A stretch of DNA of 64,000 nucleotides, taken from NCBI GenBank assembly GCA_012841015.1, contig DUVN01000024.1:62001-126000 (forward strand), written 5' to 3'. Source of the stretch: Clostridiaceae bacterium. Lineage in GTDB: Bacteria; Bacillota; Clostridia; Saccharofermentanales; DTU023. The position numbers and the translations under genes are program-made. This document shows positions 18,592 through 26,478 of this stretch, one piece after another. Every line of letters starts with the position of its first letter. The stretch's first letter is position 1. The notes beneath the pieces were generated by a model. It did no database searches. It was not told where the DNA came from and worked only from the letters and a program-made list of their open reading frames with translations.

Positions 18592-19671
18592 ATCGATACG
18601 TTTGTTTAGATCAAAATAGTATCGCGATAGTTCGCCAAAGCGTTGGTGGCTCATCTCGATCAGCCGTTCCATTGTGAACGGTGGAATACCGAGAATCTCG
18701 TACGGTTGCTTTGTCTCGGAAGATACAGCTGTCTGCATCATGTGGGCAAAGTTCAACTGCGACTGCAATTCAGAAAGAAAACTCATCATCAAGATGGGAT
18801 CGTGAATAAACATCACGATTGAGAGCAGGCAGGCGTAGGGATCATTCGTGCCGATGCCTTCATCGTATTCGCCACTTGTCAGCGCGCCCTCAGGGAGCAG
18901 CATGAACAGCTCTTGTTCGGGCAGCGAACTTTCAATTTCGCTCGGGAATATGCGCTGACCGTGTGCGATCGTATTTCTATATTCTCTTAGTACCTGTAAA
19001 GCCTGAGAAAGAAACGTTTTTGCTTTTTCAATCGATAGATCGGGCGGCATATGACCCGTTTCTCCCCAGATCATCTTCTCGCACACTTCATTTTTGTCTT
19101 GTTCACGGAGAATGTTGTACCACTGAATAGCGATGCCGAACTCCACGTCATGGATGAAGATCCACGGCGGAAGCTGGCGGTTGGCGAGCAAAAAGTGGCG
19201 TGAGTACGAGTCTTTATCTTTTTCCGATTGAAGATAGCGGAGTTTCCCTGCAAGTGACCGCAGCGTATTCGTCGAGGCAGGGTGCATATTATTGTAGTAA
19301 CCGCGATACAGAAAATTATTGTTCGGATCGTTGATGTCTTCACGGCTCATCACACCGTATTTTCGCGAAACTAAGTATGCTAGTTTCGTCTTAAAAGATG
19401 TTTCGATGTAGAGGATACCCTTGAGAACAACTTGATAGAAGTTCATGTTCAACATATGAGCTAATTGTAAGTCTAAAAGCGATGGATTACCAATGAACTG
19501 CCGTTCCTTCAAGCCTCCATAGAGATGTTTGTTGAGGTTGACGAGCGAGTAGTAGGAATACGTACTCAGCGCCTCAATTGCATCTCTTTCATCCTCGATC
19601 GCGATGTTGCGGCTTCTTAAAAAGTCGATCTGCTCCTCGTATGTACGAAATGTCTTCTTTCTTAGCATCAT
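18583..19671 (-). CDS. Abi_2/AbiF family abortive infection protein (HEPN)
   Basis: A 362-residue protein of the Abi_2 (AbiD/AbiF) family. Family features are the N-terminal FRTYEEQIDFLRSRNI segment, SYYSLVNLNKHLYG and a central IETSFKTKLAY helix. The HEPN RNase motif Rx4H lies in YRNTIAHG at about 248-255 (R-N-T-I-A-H). Such proteins are thought to act as RNases that stop growth on phage infection, and close relatives have been linked to small structured RNAs. GGGGG precedes the ATG at 19671; a GTG one codon earlier is possible. It stands alone between the ZIP gene and the second 82-bp repeat cluster, with no recognisable antitoxin gene. Confidence 0.82.
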   Translation of the reverse strand: MMLRKKTFRTYEEQIDFLRSRNIAIEDERDAIEALSTYSYYSLVNLNKHLYGGLKERQFIGNPSLLDLQLAHMLNMNFYQVVLKGILYIETSFKTKLAYLVSRKYGVMSREDINDPNNNFLYRGYYNNMHPASTNTLRSLAGKLRYLQSEKDKDSYSRHFLLANRQLPPWIFIHDVEFGIAIQWYNILREQDKNEVCEKMIWGETGHMPPDLSIEKAKTFLSQALQVLREYRNTIAHGQRIFPSEIESSLPEQELFMLLPEGALTSGEYDEGIGTNDPYACLLSIVMFIHDPILMMSFLSELQSQLNFAHMMQTAVSSETKQPYEILGIPPFTMERLIEMSHQRFGELSRYYFDLNKRIDLP

Positions 19672-19866
19672 CACGACCCCCAGTGACTAATGATCTGTTC
19701 CATTGTCTCATAAACACATAGCGCCTGCCGCCTCTCTCGAGGTTAGAAACTCTTCTACTTTACACTTAAAATACGTTACATGAATTTGTGCAAACTTATC
19801 TCAATGAGGGAATGTCCGATAAACACTAAAATTGATGTATTTGCGTAGTCTTTCTCCAATAGCTCA

Positions 19867-20230
19867 TGGACAAAAAATACACCTTGAGTAATGGATTCTT
19901 ACCTAAAGCGTCACTATTGACCAGATTCGTGTGATTTATAGAGGATTGTGGTCAATATTTACGCTTTGAGTAACAGTGTTTTGCCTAAAGCGTTATTTTT
20001 GACCAGATTCGAGCATTTTCAAGCCGGTAGTGGCCAAAATTTACACCTTGGGTAACAGGCCCTTACCTAAAGTGTCATTTTTGGCCAGATTCGTGTGATT
20101 TATAGAGGATTGTGGACAATATTTACACCTTGGGTAACGGGTCCTTGCCTAAAGTGTCATTTTTGACCAGATTTGAGCGATTTCAAGCCGGTAGTGGCCA
20201 AAATTTACACCTTGGGTAACAGATCTCTTA
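19867..20230 (+). repeat. 82-bp tandem intergenic repeat, cluster 2
   Basis: Four complete units start at TGG 19867, 19949, 20031 and 20113, each exactly 82 bases after the last, plus a half unit from 20195. Two spacer versions alternate: one with GTGTGATTTATAGAGGATTG (units 1 and 3) and one with GAGCRATTTCAAGCCGGTAG (units 2 and 4), so there is a higher-order 164-bp period. The arms (TGGNCAAAATTTACACCTTG and GTGTCATTTTTGACCA ends) are imperfect inverses of each other. Orientation is the same as cluster 1. The flanks (19672-19866 and 20231-20367) hold no gene I can support. Confidence 0.93.
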
Positions 20231-20367
20231 CCGAGGGAGGTTATTGTTTTTTTTGTCGCTTCCGTGCTTGCTAGATAGCCCCTTAACCTAAATTCATACT
20301 GTAAAATAGATATTCAGTTAATGCTCTTGCCCCTTTCGGGAAGAGGAACGTATGAAGGGCGGTATTG

Positions 20368-21498
20368 ATGAAACAACTAGGGTTCGGTTTAATGCGGCTT
20401 CCTATTTTGGATGGCGATAATAAAGATTTAATCGATATGGGTCGATTCACAAAAATGGTTGACACCTTTATGGAGAGCGGGTTCTCTCATTTTGATACGG
20501 CTTATGGGTACCACGGCGAGCGGAGTGAGTCGGCGTTCCGCGAGGCGGTTGTCAATCGTTACGATCGTGGCAGTTTTACCGTCACTGATAAGATGCCAAT
20601 GTGGCTGGTCGAGAGCGAAGAAGATCTGAATAAGTATTTTATGGAACAGCTTGAACGATGTGGAGTCGATTATTTTGATTTTTATTGGCTCCATGCTCTC
20701 AGCGAGACGCGTTATCAGAAGTGTAAGGACGTTGATGCGTTCGGTTTCCTTGAGCGTAAAAAACGCGAAGGCTTTATTCGTAAAACGGGGTTTTCATTTC
20801 ACGATTCGGCTGAAGTATTGAATATGATCCTGACGGAGCAACCGGAAGTCGACTATGTCCAGTTGCAGATTAACTACCTTGACTGGGAGGATGAGGAGAT
20901 CCAATCGCGACTTTGTTATGAGACGGCCGTCAGACACGGGAAACGCATCATGATTATGGAGCCTGTCAAGGGCGGTACGCTTGCTTCTCTTCCTTCGGAA
21001 GCTTCTGAGCTCTTTAAGGCCTATGCCCCTGATGTCTCCGATGCGTCTTGGGCCATTCGCTACGCCGCTTCGCTCGATTCGGCCGACTATGTCTTAAGTG
21101 GCATGAGTAACGAAGAGCAACTTCTCGACAATATCAAGACGATGCGCGATTTTGAGCCGTTATCTGACGAGGAGCGCGAAGTGATTGGGCAGGTGATTGA
21201 TGTGTTCTCGGAGTGTCGGGCGATCGCCTGCACGGGCTGCGGTTACTGCCTTGACGGCTGTCCGAGGCACATCGCCATCCCAGACTACTTCACGGCATAC
21301 AATAACTTCATCATGTTCGGTGAGCCGGAGCGATGGGCCTCCTTTTCGACTTTTAGGCGGTTGGGAGAAAAAGGAGGAAAAGCTGATGACTGTATAGCTT
21401 GCGGCGCCTGCGAAAGCGTCTGCCCGCAGCATCTTCCCATCATTGACCATTTAGAGTCGGTTGCACAGCTGATCCATGACGAATCCGATAACGAATAG
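20368..21498 (+). CDS. Aldo/keto reductase with C-terminal ferredoxin-like domain
   Basis: A 376-residue cytoplasmic oxidoreductase. The N-terminal part is an aldo/keto reductase barrel (LGFGLMRLPIL, FDTAYGYHGE, and DYFDFYWLHAL, which matches the segment around the usual catalytic residues). The C-terminal 90 residues carry two cysteine clusters (CTGCGYCLDGCPRHI and CIACGACESVCPQHLPI) that should hold 4Fe-4S centres. This fused form is common in anaerobes; the substrate is unknown. The start ATG at 20368 is preceded by GAAGGGCGG. The downstream kinase-like gene begins inside its end. Confidence 0.88.
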   Translation: MKQLGFGLMRLPILDGDNKDLIDMGRFTKMVDTFMESGFSHFDTAYGYHGERSESAFREAVVNRYDRGSFTVTDKMPMWLVESEEDLNKYFMEQLERCGVDYFDFYWLHALSETRYQKCKDVDAFGFLERKKREGFIRKTGFSFHDSAEVLNMILTEQPEVDYVQLQINYLDWEDEEIQSRLCYETAVRHGKRIMIMEPVKGGTLASLPSEASELFKAYAPDVSDASWAIRYAASLDSADYVLSGMSNEEQLLDNIKTMRDFEPLSDEEREVIGQVIDVFSECRAIACTGCGYCLDGCPRHIAIPDYFTAYNNFIMFGEPERWASFSTFRRLGEKGGKADDCIACGACESVCPQHLPIIDHLESVAQLIHDESDNE

Positions 21499-22063
21499 AA
21501 TCAACGATATTATCCGCGCGATCGATGAGCGACGGCTACGAAAAGAATGCGTAGTCGTCGCGATTGACGGAAGAAGCGCTTCCGGCAAGACGACGCTTGC
21601 TTTAGAACTGGGAGGCCGTATCGGCGCGACCGTCATTCATTTAGATCATTTCTTTTTGCGCTCGGAACAGCGAACACAGGAGCGTCTTAGTGAACCGGGC
21701 GGCAATGTCGATTACGAACGTTTTCTTGAAGAGGTACTCGTCCCTCTAGGCTACGGCGCTTCGTTCTCCTATCGCCCTTTCGATTGTAAGAGTATGTCGC
21801 TCAAAGACCCGATCGAGATCATCGTAGGTGAAACGGTTATTGTTGAGGGCGCCTATGCCTGTCATCCTCGTTTTCGAGATCATTACGATCTGACCGTGTT
21901 TTTGTCGATTGATTCCGCCGAACAATTGAAGCGTATTGGTGAGCGCGAAGGTGGAACGACGGCTCGCGTTTTCAAAGAGCGCTGGATTCCTATGGAGGAG
22001 CGCTACATCGCGTATTATCAAATTCCGGAACATTGCGATCTTGTTTTCGAGACATACGATTGA
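21476..22063 (+). CDS. Uridine-kinase-like P-loop phosphotransferase
   Basis: A 195-residue P-loop protein related to uridine kinase and phosphoribulokinase. Walker A is DGRSASGKTTLA near residue 31. The HLDHFFL and GGNVDYERF segments match the substrate-binding region of uridine-kinase-like proteins, and VIVEGAYACHPRF is the usual strand-turn of the family. It overlaps the preceding reductase by 23 bases and has no strong ribosome site, so it is probably coupled. The precise substrate cannot be read from the sequence. Confidence 0.75.
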   Translation: MTNPITNRINDIIRAIDERRLRKECVVVAIDGRSASGKTTLALELGGRIGATVIHLDHFFLRSEQRTQERLSEPGGNVDYERFLEEVLVPLGYGASFSYRPFDCKSMSLKDPIEIIVGETVIVEGAYACHPRFRDHYDLTVFLSIDSAEQLKRIGEREGGTTARVFKERWIPMEERYIAYYQIPEHCDLVFETYD

Positions 22064-22169
22064 TTTTTCGGCAGTTTAGCGAGCGTTAGGTTTGCGCGGT
22101 ATCTTTTCCATTTCTCTCTCTTTGTCATGTATTTGTCAAACGAACGTCACGGTGTGCTATTTTTTGTGC

Positions 22170-22217
22170 TTGCCTCGAACAAATGTTCGTGATATTCTTA
22201 AATAGAACAATCGTTCT
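22170..22217 (+). promoter_or_regulatory. SOS promoter with two LexA boxes
   Basis: TTGCCT (22170-22175), a 17-base spacer and TATTCT (22193-22198) form a promoter. CGAACAAATGTTCG (22176-22189), a perfect match to the Gram-positive LexA/DinR consensus CGAACN4GTTCG, fills the spacer. A second dyad, AGAACAATCGTTCT (22204-22217), covers the start site region. LexA bound to both would block the promoter fully; DNA damage should induce the polymerase operon. Confidence 0.88.
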
Positions 22218-22235
22218 GTGTAGGAGGTGAAAGTA

Positions 22236-22493
22236 ATGTTCGAATACAACACAAAGCGGCTCTACATCACGGTAATCGTGGAATTCACTCCTGAGGGAGA
22301 TCTGTTCCCCGTTGAGATACGTCTCGACGACGGGTTAGTGATCCCTGTCGACCGACGACTTGTGACACCGCTCTGCAATCTTGCAAAGGACGGATCCGAT
22401 GCCTGGCGCTTTCTCTGCATGATCGAAGGTATGCCGATGACGCTGTACTATGACGCGGCGTCCTACCGCTGGTGGTGTGAACCTGCTGCTTGA
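22236..22493 (+). CDS. Small SOS-operon protein, paralogue of the gene after dinB
   Basis: An 85-residue protein, first gene under the double LexA-box promoter. It looks like one compact beta-rich domain: PVEIRLDDGLVIPVD, then RFLCMIEGMPMTLYY and RWW near the end. The same layout (P-x-I/W-x-DG, C-x-IEG-x4-LY, WW) is seen in the protein encoded after dinB, so the two are likely paralogues. Both resemble small proteins found beside Y-family polymerases in Firmicutes and Actinobacteria (DUF6504-like, from memory). AGGAGGTGAAAGTA precedes the ATG at 22236. Its role is unknown; an accessory role in translesion synthesis is inference from context. Confidence 0.72.
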   Translation: MFEYNTKRLYITVIVEFTPEGDLFPVEIRLDDGLVIPVDRRLVTPLCNLAKDGSDAWRFLCMIEGMPMTLYYDAASYRWWCEPAA

Positions 22494-22578
22494 CGACAGG
22501 AATAAGGAAAGTACAAGACCGTCAAGTTCAGTATCGGAAACAGTCAGTATTTGGATGCAGATGAGAGGAGGGGTCGTG

Positions 22579-23823
22579 GTGACGGATCGCGTTATTTTAC
22601 ATGTGGATCAGAACTCTTTTTATGCCAGTGTGGAGATGTTGCGATCCCCGGCGTTGAGAAATGTTCCCTGTGCCGTTGCTGGTGACCCTGTCAATCGTCA
22701 CGGTATTATCTTGGCGAAGAACCAAATCGCAAAAAGAGCAGGTGTTAAAACGGCTGAAACGATTTGGGAGGCAAAACAGAAGTGTCCCGATTTGATCCTT
22801 GTGCCACCAGACTATGCCTGCTACCTCTATTACAGCCGTCTGGCACGCAAATTGTACAGCGAATACACTGATCGTGTCGAGCCTTTCGGTATCGACGAGT
22901 GCTGGCTTGATCTCACCGGCTGTCCGCGTGATGACGGTTACGCTGTTGCCGAAGAATTGCGCCGACGAGTCAAGGAAGAGCTCGGATTGACCGTCAGCAT
23001 TGGTGTCAGCTGGAACAAGATCTACGCTAAGCTCGGCAGTGATCTGAAGAAGCCTGATGCCGTCACCACGATTACGCGCGATAATTACCTCGATGTCGTC
23101 TATCCTCTCCCTGTCGAGGAGCTACTTTACGTCGGTCGGGCGACAAAGCGCAAATTACGTCGTATCGGCGTTCGAACGATCGGCGAGCTCGCTGCCTTGG
23201 AGCCGGCGTATCTTCGCTCTGTTTTCGGTGTTGTCGGTTTGAGTCTTCATATATTTGCAACCGGTCTTGATGAGACGGCTGTCGCAAAAGCAGAGAAGGA
23301 AATCCCTGTAAAATCTGTCGGCAATTCTCTCACCACGCACCACGACCTCTACACGGAGCAGGAGATCAAGGCTGTCACCTACATGTTATCCGAGTCGGTG
23401 ACAAGTCGTCTGCGTGATGCCGGTATGGCTGCGCGGACGGTTCAGATTAGCGTGCGTGATTATCAGCTTTTCAATTTTGAGCGACAAGCACCGCTTCCGT
23501 TCCCGACGCAGTTATGTGCCGAGATTGCACCTGTGGCGACAGGGCTCATCTTAGAACATTTCGAGCGGGGGCAAAAGATTCGAAGTCTCGGCGTCCGCGC
23601 CTGTAACCTTATACCTGTCTCGCGATTGAAACAGCAGACGTATCTCGAACAGGAAGTAAAGCGTGAAGCAATGTTACGCCTTGAAGAGACGATCGATGAT
23701 CTGAGAGGCAGATACGGAGGACTCTCTGTACGGCGCGGTATATCGCTTGTCGATCGGTCACTGACAGAACACGATATCAAACGTGAAAACGTCATCCATC
23801 CAGTCGGGTTTTTCGGACCATGA
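22579..23823 (+). CDS. dinB: DNA polymerase IV (Y family)
   Basis: Error-prone translesion polymerase, 414 residues. The palm motifs are HVDQNSFYASVE near the N-terminus and IDECWLDLTG, with the catalytic D and E of the second metal site. IGVSWNKIYAKLGSDLKKP and the helix-hairpin-helix segment IGVRTIGELA follow. The frame is open from 22450. GTG 22579 follows AGGAGGGG by five bases and is preferred; GTG 22576 or ATG 22555 are alternatives. It shares ATGA with the downstream small protein gene. The SOS promoter at 22170-22217 should control all three genes. Confidence 0.93.
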   Translation: MTDRVILHVDQNSFYASVEMLRSPALRNVPCAVAGDPVNRHGIILAKNQIAKRAGVKTAETIWEAKQKCPDLILVPPDYACYLYYSRLARKLYSEYTDRVEPFGIDECWLDLTGCPRDDGYAVAEELRRRVKEELGLTVSIGVSWNKIYAKLGSDLKKPDAVTTITRDNYLDVVYPLPVEELLYVGRATKRKLRRIGVRTIGELAALEPAYLRSVFGVVGLSLHIFATGLDETAVAKAEKEIPVKSVGNSLTTHHDLYTEQEIKAVTYMLSESVTSRLRDAGMAARTVQISVRDYQLFNFERQAPLPFPTQLCAEIAPVATGLILEHFERGQKIRSLGVRACNLIPVSRLKQQTYLEQEVKREAMLRLEETIDDLRGRYGGLSVRRGISLVDRSLTEHDIKRENVIHPVGFFGP

Positions 23824-24140
23824 GCAGACCTGTTCGCGTTGCTGTTTTGCTGGAGATGCGCTCATCGGGCGTACGGAAGCCCCTTGCGATCACGTGGGAG
23901 GACGGTACGCGGTATGAGATAACAACCTCACAGTATGTTGGCTTTCGAAAGGCGCGATCTGCTGGATCAGGCGAATGCTGGCTCTGTCGTATCGAGGGAA
24001 GAGATGTTCCTCTCTATTTTTGTGCGTTGACGGGATGTTGGTGGATGGATGGTAAGGGCGAGCCGCCGCCGGCACCGGCACCGGAACCTTATCGACGCGT
24101 TAAAGATAGAGATTACAAACCGCGTGATTCGAACACTTGA
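23820..24140 (+). CDS. Small SOS-operon protein after dinB
   Basis: A 106-residue protein whose first 80 residues parallel the 85-residue protein before dinB: PLAITWEDGTRYEI, CRIEGRDVPLYF and CWWMDG line up with its PVEIRLDDG, CMIEGMPMTLYY and RWWCEP. It adds a proline-rich, then charged tail (PPPAPAPEPYRR). The start overlaps the dinB stop (ATGA), so it is co-translated. The function is unknown; conservation of Trp, Cys and IEG suggests a shared fold and perhaps binding to the polymerase or its partner. The tRNA-Arg promoter begins within its last codons. Confidence 0.72.
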   Translation: MSRPVRVAVLLEMRSSGVRKPLAITWEDGTRYEITTSQYVGFRKARSAGSGECWLCRIEGRDVPLYFCALTGCWWMDGKGEPPPAPAPEPYRRVKDRDYKPRDSNT

Positions 24141-24166
24141 CAAACTCCACTTTTCGGCGTTAGTAT
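24137..24166 (+). promoter_or_regulatory. Promoter of tRNA-Arg
   Basis: A perfect TTGACA (24137-24142), an 18-base spacer and TAGTAT (24161-24166) end 14 bases before the tRNA. The -35 box overlaps the stop codon of the preceding gene. Confidence 0.6.
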
Positions 24167-24180
24167 AGGAAGGCTGTTAT

Positions 24181-24257
<77 letters not shown>

Positions 24258-24262
24258 TAAGA

Positions 24263-24296
24263 AAACCCCTGTGGCTCAAGGGTCACAGGGGTTTAT
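24263..24296 (+). terminator. Terminator after tRNA-Arg, possibly bidirectional
   Basis: An 11-bp perfect stem AAACCCCTGTG (24263-24273) with CACAGGGGTTT (24284-24294) follows five bases after the tRNA. It could also end the minus-strand nucleoside transporter operon, since AAAA before the stem reads as TTTT on that strand. Confidence 0.85.
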
Positions 24297-24373
24297 CTTG
24301 TGTGAATTATTTGTTCTACTTAAAGTCGTAAACGAGACTATTTCATCCTCAACTCTAAGCAGATCCTACAACC

Positions 24374-25336
24374 TTATCTCTTGCCCTTGTCAAAGTGCTC
24401 ACCCAAGGCGCGAGGTGGCCTGTTGTGCTTCGAGAAAAAGATCAGGACGATGAGGGTTAGCACGTAGGGCATGACGGAGAAGAGATCTGAATAGTTACTG
24501 GACAGGCCCAACTCATTGACCAGCTGGTCACTGAAGGATCGGCTAAAGCCAAAGAACATCGAGGTCCAGAACGTCGTCTTAATATTCCAGTTACCAAAGA
24601 TCAAAGCGGCGATCGCCAAGTAACCGTAGCCGACGTAGCTTGCAGGAGAAAAGTTAGCTACAACATAGGTGAAGGCCATACCGCCCAAACCAGCAAAACC
24701 GCCGGCGAGGACGACGGCAGAAAATCGGAGCTTGTTGACATCAACACCTGCAGCATCCAAACTGTGAGGATTGTCACCACCTGCTCTTAGGCGGAGGCCA
24801 TAGGTGGTCTTGTAAAGTATGTACCAAGCCAGCACGGCCACCGCAATGATGATGAAGGCAAAGGGGTACATGTTTTGGAAGAGGCCGCCAATCACCGGTA
24901 TCTTTGACAGGCCAGGTATGGTGTACCTCGGCGCCACACTTAGCTGAATCTTGGTCGTAGCCTGCCCTGTAACGGCGCCCGTTATGACGCTCGACAAGAA
25001 GGAGGTCAGGGCAGCAGCCAAGATATTAACCACGACACCGGCAATCGTCATCTTTGACTTCAGCTTGATGACCATAAGGGCATTAAGCAGGGCAAGAAGC
25101 ATGCCTCCCAAGATGGCTGTCAAGGTAGCAACGTAAATCAACCAAGTCGGCTCCATACCTAAAGCTTTCCGCAATATGACGACTGTGATGGCGCCTGTGA
25201 AAGCACCAAAACCCTGAAAGCCTTCAATCGACAGCATGGTGACACCGGAACGCTCGGAATAGATGCCGCCAATGGCCATGATAAAGAGGGGCAGAGCAAA
25301 GGCCAACCCATCAGTCATTATTTTATCTATATTCAT
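24374..25336 (-). CDS. Nucleoside ABC transporter permease, NupQ/YufQ-like
   Basis: Second membrane subunit of a BMP-dependent nucleoside importer, 320 residues with about nine hydrophobic segments. It belongs to the branched-chain-type permease family: the N-terminal ALPLFIMAIGGIYSERSG and LRAGGDNPHSLDAAGVDVNKLR loops are typical of clostridial nucleoside permeases next to a BMP lipoprotein. GGAGGAGTAGGT precedes the ATG, two bases after the stop of the partner permease. It is the last gene of the operon. Substrate assignment rests on the neighbouring purine nucleoside enzymes. Confidence 0.88.
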   Translation of the reverse strand: MNIDKIMTDGLAFALPLFIMAIGGIYSERSGVTMLSIEGFQGFGAFTGAITVVILRKALGMEPTWLIYVATLTAILGGMLLALLNALMVIKLKSKMTIAGVVVNILAAALTSFLSSVITGAVTGQATTKIQLSVAPRYTIPGLSKIPVIGGLFQNMYPFAFIIIAVAVLAWYILYKTTYGLRLRAGGDNPHSLDAAGVDVNKLRFSAVVLAGGFAGLGGMAFTYVVANFSPASYVGYGYLAIAALIFGNWNIKTTFWTSMFFGFSRSFSDQLVNELGLSSNYSDLFSVMPYVLTLIVLIFFSKHNRPPRALGEHFDKGKR

Positions 25337-25338
25337 AC

Positions 25339-26478
25339 CTACTCCTCCTCTGCTTTGCCTAGATCGGTCTGAGAATCCTGCTTAGAGCGGGAAGACCTGC
25401 CAAGGCGTTTTAGCTTTTCTTCAATGTACAGGCCACTAGCTGAGAACATGAGCAGGATACCGGTAATGACCGCGGCAATATCCTGCGGCACACCGACGTT
25501 CGAGCTCATATAAATACTTCCCTTTTGGAAGATAGTGACCAAGATGGAGGCAAAGAGGCAGCCTACCGGCGCAACATTGCCTAGGACCGCTACGGCAATG
25601 GAATCATAGCCTAGGGATACTAGGACCTTAGGCACCATATGATAGGTGAAACCTAGATAGTAGGTAACACCGGCCAAGCCGGCCAGAGTGCCTGACATTG
25701 CCATGGCAAGGACGACATTTCCACCTACGTTAATACCGGCATAACGCGCACAGTACTTGTTCAGGCCTACGGCATTGATACGGAAGCCTACAGTCGTACG
25801 GTCTAGAATGAAGCGTATGAAAAAGACTGCAATCAAGGCTAAGATCAGACCCACCGGAAATTCAAAGCGGACACTGCCCGCCTGTCCCGCAACTAATAGA
25901 CGGCTAGCGTCCGAGACCGGTCGTGAGTTCCGCGTCATGGGATCAGCATAGTAGGTATTGATAAAGAAGCCCGTCACAAAGCTAACGATGTAGTTTAACA
26001 TGATGGAGGTGACGACCTCATGGATGTTAAAGCGATGCTTGAAAAAGCCTATCAGGGCTCCCATGGCGCCACCGACCACGAGACCGATGATGATGATGAG
26101 GGGCCAAGCAATGTACGAAGGCAGGTCAGTATAACCGATGAGAACACTGGCTAGGAAACCAGGCAGGAGCATTTGCCCCGCCACCCCAATGTTAAACAAG
26201 CCAGCGCGCATGCCCAGCATGACGCCCAAAGAGGCAAAGATCATCGGTGTCAGGATCGAAAGGTAGGAGAACAAGTCGGTCAGGATACCCTGACCACCAC
26301 CGTAGCGCGGCTTAGGCGCCATACCAGAACCGCGCAGGAAGCCTAAAAAGACCTCTATAGGGCTCTTACCTAAGATAAGGACGATGACTGAGGCAACGAT
26401 TAGAGTCAGAACGATGGATACTAAGGGCACTAGCATGCCTGACAGAGCAGACTTAACCCTATTGTTAAAATTCTTCAT
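25339..26478 (-). CDS. Nucleoside ABC transporter permease, NupP/YufP-like
   Basis: First membrane subunit of the nucleoside importer, 379 residues with multiple membrane segments. The order is an N-terminal helix, a periplasmic-side loop (GMAPKPRYGGGQG) and the conserved MLGMRAGLFNIGVAGQMLLPGF region, then the RINAVGLNKYCARYAGINV cytoplasmic loop that contacts the ATPase. A charged C-terminal tail (KQDSQTDLGKAEEE) ends it. The start overlaps the ATPase stop by four bases. It works with the ATPase, the second permease and the BMP lipoprotein at 28871-29989. Confidence 0.88.
   Translation of the reverse strand: MKNFNNRVKSALSGMLVPLVSIVLTLIVASVIVLILGKSPIEVFLGFLRGSGMAPKPRYGGGQGILTDLFSYLSILTPMIFASLGVMLGMRAGLFNIGVAGQMLLPGFLASVLIGYTDLPSYIAWPLIIIIGLVVGGAMGALIGFFKHRFNIHEVVTSIMLNYIVSFVTGFFINTYYADPMTRNSRPVSDASRLLVAGQAGSVRFEFPVGLILALIAVFFIRFILDRTTVGFRINAVGLNKYCARYAGINVGGNVVLAMAMSGTLAGLAGVTYYLGFTYHMVPKVLVSLGYDSIAVAVLGNVAPVGCLFASILVTIFQKGSIYMSSNVGVPQDIAAVITGILLMFSASGLYIEEKLKRLGRSSRSKQDSQTDLGKAEEE

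Noticed and set aside
19867-20230. CRISPR array
   Set aside because: The whole 82-bp unit is repeated, including the spacer parts, and no cas genes are present; there are no unique spacers.
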